From: a virus
Length of the DNA: 43,442 nucleotides
IMG/VR virus record: IMGVR_UViG_3300009285_014194
Location: 1 to 43,442 of that record
Strand: one strand, 5' to 3'
The first letter of the stretch is position 1. Each line of letters starts with the position of its first letter. Under the pieces are notes generated by a model. That model made no database searches, was not told where the DNA came from, and saw only the letters and a program-made list of their open reading frames with translations. Both the position numbers and the translations under genes were made by a program. Of this stretch, positions 14,123 to 21,427 are shown piece by piece.

Positions 14123-14488
14123 ATGGGAGCAAAATTGAAAGACCTGATAGGCAAAACGATGATGAGTGTTGAGAACAAAGACAATGAGGAGATAATTTTT
14201 ACCACAGATAAAGGGGAAAAATACAAACTATATCACACATATGATTGTAGTGAATCTGTTACTGTTGAGGATGTCATTGGCAATCTGGCGGATTTAGTAG
14301 GTTCCCCACTTCTGATGGCTGAAGAGGAGACGAGCAACGAGAATCCAGAAGGGATAAATAAAGAATATCAGGAAAGTTTCACATGGACATTCTATAAATT
14401 TGCCACCCTGAAAGGTTATGTAACAATTCGGTGGTATGGTGAATCGAATGGATATTATAGTGAGAGTGTGGATTTCTGTGAGTGCTAA
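14123..14488 (+). CDS. DUF7448-like phage protein on a cassette
   Basis: A 121-aa protein whose C-terminal segment (ESFTWTFYKFATLKG then IRWYGESNGYYSE) matches a protein I know as a conserved phage family (DUF7448-like). The N-terminal LIGKTM and YDCSESVTVEDVIG also fit. The function is unknown. TAGGAGGA gives a strong start at 14123. It begins right behind site D, and its TAA stop lies in CTAAC of a shortened site E, so a typical phage accessory gene is here in cassette form. Confidence 0.75.
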   Translation: MGAKLKDLIGKTMMSVENKDNEEIIFTTDKGEKYKLYHTYDCSESVTVEDVIGNLADLVGSPLLMAEEETSNENPEGINKEYQESFTWTFYKFATLKGYVTIRWYGESNGYYSESVDFCEC

Positions 14489-14498
14489 CAGACGTTAG
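14485..14498 (+). other. Shortened attC-like remnant E
   Basis: CTAAC (14485-14489) and GTTAG (14494-14498) are perfect complements only 4 bases apart. The stop codon TAA lies in the first box, as at the other sites, but the central stem is absent. A second inverted repeat, TTAGGT/ACCTAA, follows at once (14495-14514). It may be an attC that lost its middle, or a chance palindrome. Confidence 0.35.
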
Positions 14499-14541
14499 GT
14501 TGATGTCTACCTAAGAGTAAGTACGAAATGAGAGGTAATGT

Positions 14542-14677
14542 GTGACATTGAAGAAGATATATTTCAAATCAGATAGTGGAGCCATAAAAGCATAAGGAAG
14601 TAGCAGAGAATAACAGCGATGAGGATCTTGAGTATGACATAAACGAGGGAGATCTTCCATATCCCAAGGAGTACTAA
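14542..14677 (+). pseudogene. Possible broken small gene
   Basis: From GTG 14542 a frame reads 17 codons to a stop at 14593-14595. In another frame, open from 14588 and without any start codon, the DNA reads EVAENNSDEDLEYDINEGD up to the stop at 14675-14677. Joining the two with a single +1 shift would give about 44 residues. Codon use in the second part looks coding. Evidence is thin, and chance is possible. Confidence 0.25.
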
Positions 14678-14832
14678 TGGCCAGGACATACCGCAAGCAA
14701 CGAGACCGTACCCATAATACCCGGGCCCGTAAAAGGCAGAGATATGAAAAGAAGATGGGTCTGGAGAATAAGATTCTGGTAGCGTGGGAACCCCAGCTTC
14801 GGTTCCATAAATATATTAGTGAGGGAGGATAA
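14677..14832 (+). CDS. Small very basic protein, 51 residues
   Basis: ATG 14677 is 5 bases behind AAGGAG and opens a 51-residue frame rich in Arg/Lys (MARTYRKQRDRTHNTRARKR), probably nucleic-acid binding or ribosomal-protein-like in character. Its last codons contain the GGGAGGA ribosome site of the next gene, which starts two bases after the stop, so both genes form one unit that ends in site F. Confidence 0.6.
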   Translation: MARTYRKQRDRTHNTRARKRQRYEKKMGLENKILVAWEPQLRFHKYISEGG

Positions 14833-14834
14833 TT

Positions 14835-15077
14835 ATGTTTCCTGAAACCGCAAGGAATTTAGCTTTAGACTGTATCCAGAAAGCAATTTTAGGGCTGTGG
14901 GATAAAGATATGGCAACTATTGCAGATAAGCTATTTGAGAAAGTTAAAGGGTTATTACGGGTAGCTTTTGAGGAAGAAGAAGAAAAAGAAAAGGTAGAGA
15001 GGAAAAGAATCCAGATAGAATATGAGGATGGAGAAGTTAAGAAAATTATGCCACCGAGAAAGAAGGGGAGAACGTAA
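14835..15077 (+). CDS. Hypothetical helical cassette protein
   Basis: An 80-aa helical protein (FPETARNLALDCIQKAI) with a charged C-terminus (EEEEKEKVERKR). The start follows GGGAGGA closely. The stop TAA at 15075-15077 lies within attC-like site F. No family recognised. Confidence 0.65.
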   Translation: MFPETARNLALDCIQKAILGLWDKDMATIADKLFEKVKGLLRVAFEEEEEKEKVERKRIQIEYEDGEVKKIMPPRKKGRT

Positions 15078-15127
15078 AGGCTGACTTGCCGGGGCTTTTG
15101 ACGGTCGGGTCAAGTGGTTTGTTAGAC
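15071..15127 (+). other. attC-like recombination site F
   Basis: AAC (15071-15073) faces a textbook R' box, GTTAGAC (15121-15127). The stem ACTTGCCG pairs with CGG-GT-CAAGT (15105-15115, GT bulged). Its first half (AAAGGCTGACTTG and on) is the same as in site B, while the second half differs, suggesting a common origin followed by decay. The next gene's ACGGAGG overlaps the end of the R' box. Confidence 0.75.
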
Positions 15128-15140
15128 GGAGGTTTTTAAG

Positions 15141-15587
15141 ATGGTTAAAACTCTTTTTATGGAAACCACTAAAATTTCTGCCAGTCAAACCGTGGGAGAA
15201 ATTCAGCGGTTATTGGGCAATTATGGAGCAAGTGCTGTCCTGACAGAATATGAAAAAGGCGAAGTTATAGCTGTCTCATTCAGGGTTCTATTCAACGGGC
15301 AGCATATCCCCTTTCGTCTCCCCTGCCGATGGCAAGCGATTTTTAAAAAATTGCAATCCAAGAGAAAGAGAAGACCCTATAACCGTAATGATGAAACACA
15401 GGCCCGCCGGGTGGCCTGGAGACAGATTCTTCGCTGGATTGAAGCACAATTAGCCCTTGTGGATACCGAGATGGTTCAAATTCAAGAAGTTTTTATGCCC
15501 TATCTTCAAATGAATACGGGCAAAACATTGTACGAACAACTAGAAGAAACCAAGTTCAGAATGATTGATCATAAATCCGTAGTGTAG
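15141..15587 (+). CDS. Conserved phage-type hypothetical protein
   Basis: A 148-aa protein (FMETTKISASQTVGEIQRLLG start; later RRVAWRQILRWIEAQLALV). I recall similar proteins from phages and mobile elements of diverse bacteria, with VAWRQxLRWxEAQ as the best conserved part, but with no known function. ACGGAGG is 8 bases before the ATG. It is the last gene of the second cassette patch; no attC-like site follows, and a promoter begins within 25 bases of the stop. Confidence 0.7.
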   Translation: MVKTLFMETTKISASQTVGEIQRLLGNYGASAVLTEYEKGEVIAVSFRVLFNGQHIPFRLPCRWQAIFKKLQSKRKRRPYNRNDETQARRVAWRQILRWIEAQLALVDTEMVQIQEVFMPYLQMNTGKTLYEQLEETKFRMIDHKSVV

Positions 15588-15607
15588 TGAGCTACAAAAA
15601 CTTTTTC

Positions 15608-15636
15608 TTGGCTTTTTCTTTTCTTTGTTGTATAAT
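15608..15636 (+). promoter_or_regulatory. Sigma70-type promoter
   Basis: TTGGCT (15608-15613), a 17-base spacer and a perfect TATAAT (15631-15636). The -10 lies in TTGTATAATATA, a string also found between genes near 21.42 and 30.34 kb. It would start transcription about 15643 and serve the replication genes. Confidence 0.65.
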
Positions 15637-15651
15637 ATATTTATTCTGTAT

Positions 15652-15713
15652 GGAGGCCCCAAGGCCAGGCAGGGGCAACGAAGGAAGCTTCTCGGAAAAG
15701 CTTCCTTCCCTCC
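15652..15713 (+). other. Structured leader RNA
   Basis: Three nested or adjacent stems: GGAGG (15652-15656) with CCTCC (15709-15713), CCCC with GGGG inside it, and an 11-bp perfect stem GAAGGAAGCTT / AAGCTTCCTTC (15680-15690, 15698-15708) with a CTCGGAA loop. There is no U-run, so it is not an ordinary terminator. It sits between promoter and first gene of the replication operon. The sequence from 15714 to 15750 holds only the GAGGA site of that gene. Confidence 0.5.
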
Positions 15714-15750
15714 AATCAACTGACATCAATAATTTTCCGAGGATTAGTGC

Positions 15751-16149
15751 ATGTTAAAAAAACTACCTAGATTTAAGTGTAAGTCTGCCAAAATAAAAAA
15801 TAGAAAGGCTTTGGCATTACTTGAATTAATCTTGAAAGCCACTTCTTCCAACAATTCAAACAAAGATCCACTAATAATCTCTCCAGATCAAATAGCTTCC
15901 TTAGATATTAAAAACCCCTATGACAAAAAAGCTACTTTGTATTATCTCCAAAGACTACAAGCTCAGGGTAAATTGATCCTTTCTGAAGATAATACACACA
16001 AAAAAGAAGCCACTCAAAAATCACCCTCCCACAAGACATACAAAAGAAAAGCTATTGACTCCCCCGTAAAAAAATCTGAATCTGAGCAAGAGCTTCAGAA
16101 GAGAGCTCTATTAATCAAAAGCAAATTCTTCATCAAAAAACATTATTAG
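15751..16149 (+). CDS. Lysine-rich hypothetical protein
   Basis: A 132-aa protein. The first 90 residues could form a helical winged domain (NRKALALLELILKA ... KKATLYYLQRLQAQGKLIL), which reads like a small wHTH with a hydrophobic core and a basic last helix. The C-terminal 40 residues are Lys/Ser-rich. It is the first gene behind the promoter and leader and sits just before the replication initiator. A DNA-binding regulator or replication accessory is likely but not proven. Confidence 0.6.
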   Translation: MLKKLPRFKCKSAKIKNRKALALLELILKATSSNNSNKDPLIISPDQIASLDIKNPYDKKATLYYLQRLQAQGKLILSEDNTHKKEATQKSPSHKTYKRKAIDSPVKKSESEQELQKRALLIKSKFFIKKHY

Positions 16150-16163
16150 AAGGAGTAAAGAAA

Positions 16164-17708
16164 ATGAAAAAAATAGAACCAAATTTTATATTTGAGGATA
16201 CTTTTTTTAGTAAAGGTTTTACACCAATCCCTAAGTATATCCAGTTAAATCCAATATTATCTATACAAGGCAGGATGTTATATGGGGTTTTACTTAGTTT
16301 TGCTTGGGAAAATAAAAAGCTCTGCTTTCCAGGAATAGAACGCTTAATAAACATAATGAATCTATCCCAACCTCAGATTAACAAACATTTGAATGAATTA
16401 AAAGAGGCCGGGTTAATTAAAATTATAAGGAGGGGACAAACATTAACTAATCTATACATATTCAATAAATTACCCAATGAAAAATACAAAAAATATCTCT
16501 CAGAACATGCTGAAAAACTCTTTAAAAATAGGCCTCCTTTTGATCAAAAATTTGCTAGTGATCAAAAGTCTACTTATGATCAAGATCAAAAGTCTACTTA
16601 TGATCAAGGCGAGAGCATTCGTGATCCCATCTATAATCAAGATAGAAGCAGGTTTGGGAACGTTTACGATCAAGATTATAAATTTAGTGATCAAAAGTCT
16701 ACTTATGATAAAGAAGAAGAAGATAAGAATAAAGAAGAAGAAAAGAAAAGAATAAAAGAGAAAAAATTTAAATCTACTCTTCTTTTAAAACCAAAGAAAC
16801 TAAAAGACCCTAAAAACAAGATCTCTCTTCCAAAGGACTTTAAACTTTCCGAGAAAATGAAAGAATATGCTTTAAGCAAATTTCCTAATATGGATATAGA
16901 AACCGAATTTGAATTGTTTAAGAATAAGCATTTAGAAAAAAAGTCAAAGTTTATACTTTGGGAGAGGGCTTGGGAGAATTGGATTTTAAATCAGGTTAAG
17001 TGGGCTAAAGAAAAAGAAGGCAAACTTAATAATGTCAATCAGAATTATGGAGTTTTCTTAGACTCTCCTCTCCCATCACAGAAAGATCAAGAGTATGCTT
17101 TGGATTGGTTTAATACTGAGTGTCGAACAGAGGAGTTTGAAAGAGATTTGCCTCCTTATGAGTTAGATAAACTAACAGAAAAAGAAAGATCTCAGCTTAA
17201 TAAGGCTATATGGTTATGCAAAGAAGTGGTTAATAAGGATAATAAAGCAATAATACAGGACAACGGACGGCCCTGGAAAGATATAATAAGAAAAGAAGAG
17301 TGGATAGATAATCCAGCTTGGGTAAATGATGGTCGGAGGCCTTGGGAACAGCAGGGAGAAGATAAGATATTAAAAGTTACAGAGATGGAAGAGCCTTTAG
17401 ACAATGTTTGCTGCCAGGGAGCTCATCCTACCTTGAGATTTGGTTATCATTGGAAAACAGCTTTTAGAGAATTAAGTAAGGCTTTGTGGTTTGCTTTTAG
17501 GAAGGAGGAGGAATCTCCTAATTTAAAAGAGCGGAAAGTTTTTTTAGGTCATCTCTTATCAAGATGGGTATGGGAAGAAGTATTGCCAAAATATATGGAA
17601 TGGAATTGGCTTTTTGAAGGCTTTGAATTAAACAAGATCTTTTTAGATAAATATCTTCCAAAAAAAGAGAGCAAAGAAGAAGGTGAAAAGAAAGGTAAAT
17701 ATATTTAA
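16164..17708 (+). CDS. Replication initiator-like protein with HTH_36 domain
   Basis: A 514-aa protein. Residues 10-110 fit the helix-turn-helix of phage replication proteins (YGVLLSFAWENKKLCFPGI ... INKHLNELKEAGLIKI), as in lambda O-like and HTH_36 initiators. Residues 125-185 are a low-complexity tract with repeated DQKSTYDQ, encoded by the iteron-like DNA. A Lys/Glu-rich linker and a C-terminal domain of about 200 aa without a known family follow. DnaB and primase genes come shortly after. In lambda, O binds iterons inside its own gene and recruits helicase; the same order here suggests this role. AAGGAG stands 8 bases before the ATG. Confidence 0.75.
   Translation: MKKIEPNFIFEDTFFSKGFTPIPKYIQLNPILSIQGRMLYGVLLSFAWENKKLCFPGIERLINIMNLSQPQINKHLNELKEAGLIKIIRRGQTLTNLYIFNKLPNEKYKKYLSEHAEKLFKNRPPFDQKFASDQKSTYDQDQKSTYDQGESIRDPIYNQDRSRFGNVYDQDYKFSDQKSTYDKEEEDKNKEEEKKRIKEKKFKSTLLLKPKKLKDPKNKISLPKDFKLSEKMKEYALSKFPNMDIETEFELFKNKHLEKKSKFILWERAWENWILNQVKWAKEKEGKLNNVNQNYGVFLDSPLPSQKDQEYALDWFNTECRTEEFERDLPPYELDKLTEKERSQLNKAIWLCKEVVNKDNKAIIQDNGRPWKDIIRKEEWIDNPAWVNDGRRPWEQQGEDKILKVTEMEEPLDNVCCQGAHPTLRFGYHWKTAFRELSKALWFAFRKEEESPNLKERKVFLGHLLSRWVWEEVLPKYMEWNWLFEGFELNKIFLDKYLPKKESKEEGEKKGKYI
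16542..16712 (+). repeat. GATC iterons: putative replication origin
   Basis: A 24-base unit (GATCAAAAGTC then TACTTATGATCAA) is present twice in perfect tandem (16560-16583 and 16584-16607) and a third time with one change at 16689-16712. Eight GATC sites fall within 151 bases (16542, 16560, 16578, 16584, 16602, 16622, 16668, 16689). A long purine-rich, AT-rich stretch follows (about 16710-16790). Iterons inside the initiator gene followed by an AT-rich tract are the lambda ori plan. Confidence 0.6.
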
Positions 17709-17726
17709 GAAGGGATTTTCCTTTTT

Positions 17727-19013
17727 ATGTATGAGCTTAATCACTACTTACAAGACGCTGTATTAAAGCTTATGATAGAAGAAAAAGAGTTTTTAAGAAG
17801 GGGCGCAATAATAATAGATCCTATAATTTTTACTGAGCCGGTAAGAAAAATAGTTTGTAGAAAGGTTTTGGATTTTTATTCGTCCTATCAAGATGCTCCG
17901 GGTTATGAGATTTTTCTTATTGAGGAGAAAAAAGACAAAAAAAATATAGAGAAGGAGTTATTAATTTATTTAGAAAATTTATTAGAGATGTCTGTTAATA
18001 GGGATTTTGTATTAAGTGAGCTTAATAGTTTTGTGCGGAAGATGGAGCTAGTTAGGGTGTTAGATGATAGTGAGGAGTTACTTAGAATGGGCCGTTTGGA
18101 CGAGATAGAAAAACGATTATATTCTACCCTTAACAAGGGGATAAAAGACCTTAATTTAGGAAGAGATTATTTGTTAGACGGTTTGATGGCTTATTCAAAG
18201 AAAGAGTATAATAAAGGGGTTATTATAGGTATTGATAGAATAGATAGGAAGGGGTTAGAAAATAAGGGGCTGGAGCCAGAGCGAGTGGCTTGCTTTATGG
18301 GGGCACCAAAGGGAAAAAAGAGCTGGACTTTGGTTCACATGGTTATTCAGGCAGCCTTACAAGGGTTTAGGGTTCTTTTGGTTTCTTGTGAATTGAATAC
18401 GGATGAAATAATAGGGAGATTGGATACTATTATTTCAAGAAAAGAGCTAGCAGAGATATTAAATGATCCACAAAGAATAATTGCTATTAGGAAAAAAATA
18501 ATGAGGTTTGGAGGAGGAATTAGGATTAAAGATTTTCCTAATTATTCAATTACTGTAAGGGATATAGAGGCAAGTATAGATCAGTTAGAATTAGTGGAAG
18601 GATTTAGTCCTAATGTAGTAATAATAGACTATGCTGATTTATTGAAGCCGGAAGAGAAATATAAAGAGGGGAGGGATAAATACGATGATGTATTTAAGGG
18701 ATTGAAGCGGATGTCTTCAGTAAGGAAGATATTGATTATAACTGCTACCCAGGCAGTGCGGGCGTCGATAAAGAGGAATAGAAAATGGAAATGGGACGTA
18801 AGTGAGGATATAAGAAAAATGGCTCATGTGGATTATATGTTTGGTTTAAGTCACCCTACTGATAAATTGGCCGATTCTGTTTTGAGGGTAGATTTGGTAG
18901 CTAATCGGACCGGAGAGGAAGGGTTTTTTGCTGATGTGAGAATGGATCTTAAAAGGGGAATAGTATTTGGAGAATCTATTAGTTTAGGTGGAGAAGATAG
19001 AGAAGAGGACTAG
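17727..19013 (+). CDS. dnaB: DnaB-type replicative helicase
   Basis: A 428-aa RecA-fold helicase. Walker A is GAPKGKKS near residues 192-199. The RVLLVSCELNTDEIIGRL segment after it matches the H1a/H2 region of DnaB, and Walker B is VVIIDYADLL near residue 300. The N-terminal 150 residues are helical and correspond to the primase-binding NTD. It should unwind DNA at the fork as a hexamer, together with the primase encoded 1 kb downstream. GKKS rather than GKTS is seen in Walker A. The ATG follows AGAAGGG at a rather long spacing. Confidence 0.88.
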   Translation: MYELNHYLQDAVLKLMIEEKEFLRRGAIIIDPIIFTEPVRKIVCRKVLDFYSSYQDAPGYEIFLIEEKKDKKNIEKELLIYLENLLEMSVNRDFVLSELNSFVRKMELVRVLDDSEELLRMGRLDEIEKRLYSTLNKGIKDLNLGRDYLLDGLMAYSKKEYNKGVIIGIDRIDRKGLENKGLEPERVACFMGAPKGKKSWTLVHMVIQAALQGFRVLLVSCELNTDEIIGRLDTIISRKELAEILNDPQRIIAIRKKIMRFGGGIRIKDFPNYSITVRDIEASIDQLELVEGFSPNVVIIDYADLLKPEEKYKEGRDKYDDVFKGLKRMSSVRKILIITATQAVRASIKRNRKWKWDVSEDIRKMAHVDYMFGLSHPTDKLADSVLRVDLVANRTGEEGFFADVRMDLKRGIVFGESISLGGEDREED

Positions 19014-19037
19014 AACTGTATTTTATTATGAGGAAAT

Positions 19038-19895
19038 ATGAGAAGCCCAATTGGTTGGTTTGGTGGAAAAGGTAATATGGTAAGAAAAATAATTCCCATT
19101 TTAACCAGGATACCCCATGAAAGGTATGTAGAGCCGTTTGGCGGAGGGGCCTCAATTCTGTTGGCCAAGAAGCCTAAACCAGTTGAGGTTTATAATGATT
19201 TAGATCATGGCCTATATGATTTCTTTTCTGTGCTAAGTAATCCTGAGTTATTTGACCAGTTTTATCGTAGGGTAGCAGTATTGCCTTATAGCAGGCAGTT
19301 TTATAATGAATACCGAAAAGAGTGGAAGGAAGAAGCAGATAAGATTGTCAGGGTGGCTAAGTGGTTCTTGGTGGCAAGGCAGAGCTTTAGTGGTGCTTTT
19401 GGAGGGAGCTGGAGCAGCAGTGTAACCTTAACACATAGGGGAATGATCGCAACTTGTTCTAAGTGGTTATCCTGTATAGATATGCTGCCCCAAATACATG
19501 CTCGGCTACAACGAGTACAGATTGAGAATGCTGATTTTAGGACCATACTAGACCGGTATGATACTCCCAAAACGCTTTTTTATTGTGATCCGCCATATAT
19601 TCCCGAGACACGTAAAGCTGGTGGGTACACCCATGAAATGACTGCCGAAGATCATCAAGAACTTGTTACTCTTCTTCTTAGCTTGAAAGGAAAAGTGGTT
19701 TTATCTGGATATAATCACCCCAACTATGACCCATTAGAACAAGCTGGCTGGGAAAGATACGATTTTCATACTGCTTGTTATGTGGCTGGTAGAACTCGTA
19801 GTAGCGGTTTACAAGGAAAGGGTAAAGCCTTAGAAAAACAGGGACGAGTAGAGAGCCTCTGGATAAAACCATGTGCCAAAGGAAGGTTGTTTTAA
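19038..19895 (+). CDS. D12-class N6-adenine DNA methyltransferase
   Basis: A 285-aa protein of the MethyltransfD12 family. Marks are SPIGWFGGKGNM (SAM-binding start), FGGGASILL (motif I) and the catalytic YCDPPY near residue 185. Known members include Dam and DpnM, which methylate GATC. It is the second adenine methylase in the window. The eight GATC sites in the initiator gene are plausible targets. The gene is noticeably more GC-rich than its neighbours (for example its GGCGGAGGGGCC stretch), so it was probably acquired. It separates helicase and primase in an otherwise ordered replication operon. The start follows GAGGAAAT. Confidence 0.92.
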   Translation: MRSPIGWFGGKGNMVRKIIPILTRIPHERYVEPFGGGASILLAKKPKPVEVYNDLDHGLYDFFSVLSNPELFDQFYRRVAVLPYSRQFYNEYRKEWKEEADKIVRVAKWFLVARQSFSGAFGGSWSSSVTLTHRGMIATCSKWLSCIDMLPQIHARLQRVQIENADFRTILDRYDTPKTLFYCDPPYIPETRKAGGYTHEMTAEDHQELVTLLLSLKGKVVLSGYNHPNYDPLEQAGWERYDFHTACYVAGRTRSSGLQGKGKALEKQGRVESLWIKPCAKGRLF

Positions 19896-19920
19896 GGCAT
19901 AAATATTGGAGGTAATAAAA

Positions 19921-19992
19921 ATGCTTCAAAATTATGAAGGTAAAAAACGTTTTTGTATAAGGGAAAATAAAAAATGGATTTTAATTTATTGA
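19921..19992 (+). CDS. Leader micro-ORF for the primase, 23 residues
   Basis: A perfect GGAGGT (19908-19913) lies 7 bases before an ATG that opens a 23-codon frame (MLQNYEGKKRF start), ending 19 bases inside the primase gene. The primase ATG has only a weak ribosome site. The layout suggests translational coupling: ribosomes finishing the short frame restart at the primase ATG. Confidence 0.45.
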   Translation: MLQNYEGKKRFCIRENKKWILIY

Positions 19993-20933
19993 ATTATTTG
20001 GAATCAAGAAATATTTTTTATAGAATTGAGGGGAAAAATGTAGGTAGGGAAGATGTGGCTATATCCTGCTTGTTTTGTGACGATCCTAGTTATCATCTTA
20101 ATATCCATAAAACTATAGGGATGTATCATTGCTGGGCTTGCGGGGCTAAAGGAGGAATATTTAATTTAATTAAAACTATAGAACCGGAAGGGACTAGGAT
20201 AAAGGATATATTAGCAGATTATTTTGGTTATGAAACAAGGGAAAAAAAGGAAAGGAAACCATTTAAAGTAGATTTTAATGATTTAGATTTTATTCAAAGA
20301 GTAGGTTATAAAGGAATTTATGAAAATTTATTTTGGCCTCTTTTATCTGAATGGATAGAGGATAGGGGATTTGATAAGGAGGATTTATATAAATGGGATA
20401 TTTCTTTGGCTAAAGAACGGAACCATTATTTTAGTTATCGTATAATAGTTTCTGTGTGGGAAGAAGGCGAAAGGGTTTGTTTAGTTGGTAGGGATATGAC
20501 TGGAAAGGCTAAAATTCGTTATTTGCCTGCTCCTAATGGAAGTATGAGAAAGAATTATCAATCCTGTTTATATAATATAGATTTGTCTTTAGAGAAAGGA
20601 GGTTTAATATTTGTGGAAGGAATATTTGATGTGTGGCGATTAAGTAAGATTAAAGAGTTAGATAACTATGCAGTTATTGGTACTTTGGGAAAAGTTTTAT
20701 CATCAGATCAGGCTTTTTTAATTAGAAATTTGGTTAGTAGAAGGAATTTGATGGAGGTGGTGGTATGCTTGGATGGGGGGAGTGAAAAGGAAGTTAAAAA
20801 GTTTATTGAAACAATTTCTCCTTATCATAGAAATATAACTGTTGTGGAGCTACCCGAAGGGGAAGACCCGGACAGTTTAGGAAAAAAAGGACAGTTTGAA
20901 TACTATTTTTATAGGAGGAAAAGGATTATCTAA
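19974..20933 (+). CDS. DNA primase (CHC2 zinc finger plus Toprim)
   Basis: A 319-aa DnaG-type primase. The N-terminal zinc finger has C32 and C35, a His in the YHLN segment, and CWACG about 20 residues on. The C-terminal Toprim domain contains LIFVEGIFDVWRL with its conserved Glu, and CLDGG supplies acidic residues for metal. It makes RNA primers for the lagging strand. It is shorter than bacterial DnaG (about 600 aa) and lacks the C-terminal helicase-binding domain, which is usual in phages. The start overlaps a leader micro-ORF. Confidence 0.9.
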   Translation: MDFNLLNYLESRNIFYRIEGKNVGREDVAISCLFCDDPSYHLNIHKTIGMYHCWACGAKGGIFNLIKTIEPEGTRIKDILADYFGYETREKKERKPFKVDFNDLDFIQRVGYKGIYENLFWPLLSEWIEDRGFDKEDLYKWDISLAKERNHYFSYRIIVSVWEEGERVCLVGRDMTGKAKIRYLPAPNGSMRKNYQSCLYNIDLSLEKGGLIFVEGIFDVWRLSKIKELDNYAVIGTLGKVLSSDQAFLIRNLVSRRNLMEVVVCLDGGSEKEVKKFIETISPYHRNITVVELPEGEDPDSLGKKGQFEYYFYRRKRII

Positions 20934-21010
20934 GGGGGAAGGAAAGAACATCCAAATTTCGGCCTGTTTTAGGCTTCTCCTAGGGTATTTTAAATGGATT
21001 GGAGATTAGA

Positions 21011-21427
21011 ATGATGAAAGGAGAGAGAAAGGAGATGAGAAAGATTGATATCAGACTGATTGATTTGAGATTGGTGAAAAAGATGATATGTTGGTGGGCG
21101 AGCACTACCTATGAGGCCTTGCGGTATAGTGATTATTCGGGAGATTATGAGGATTTGGTGCAGGATGGAATAGTTGTTTTTTTGGAAGCTTTGAATGCCT
21201 ATGACCCCACCAGGGTAGGGAAGCAGGGGAAAAGGTGTAAATTCAGTTCGTTTTTGTATAGGTTATTAATGAATGAGGCCAAGAATAGAAAGAAGAAAAT
21301 TATGATAAAAAGAAAAAGATTGGGTGAAGTATTTGATGCTTGTGAATATCTGTTTGCGGTTGATAGGAAAGGAAAAGAAAGAAGTCAAGAATTTAATTAC
21401 GAAGAAATTGGTAGGATAATTGTATAA
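21011..21427 (+). CDS. Sigma-70 region 2-like protein
   Basis: About 138 aa. The segment YEDLVQDGIVVFLEALNAYDP followed by CKFSSFLYRLLMNEAKNRKKK matches sigma-70 region 2, the part that binds core polymerase and melts the -10 box. The usual region 4 (-35 recognition) is missing. It ends soon after a basic linker. It may be a minimal sigma factor that redirects host polymerase, or an anti-host relic. GGAG at 21001 is 6 bases before ATG 21011; three other in-frame starts are possible. A promoter-like box overlaps its stop. The 77 bases upstream hold only weak hairpins. Confidence 0.65.
   Translation: MMKGERKEMRKIDIRLIDLRLVKKMICWWASTTYEALRYSDYSGDYEDLVQDGIVVFLEALNAYDPTRVGKQGKRCKFSSFLYRLLMNEAKNRKKKIMIKRKRLGEVFDACEYLFAVDRKGKERSQEFNYEEIGRIIV

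Noticed and set aside
15680-15708. 11-bp leader stem as a terminator for the cassette patch
   Set aside because: The bases after the stem are CCTCCAATCAAC, without a U run, and the stem is downstream of a good promoter.
16560-16712. 24-base repeats as a CRISPR array
   Set aside because: Two units are directly adjacent, with no spacers of regular length, and the repeats code for protein within a gene. Iterons fit better.
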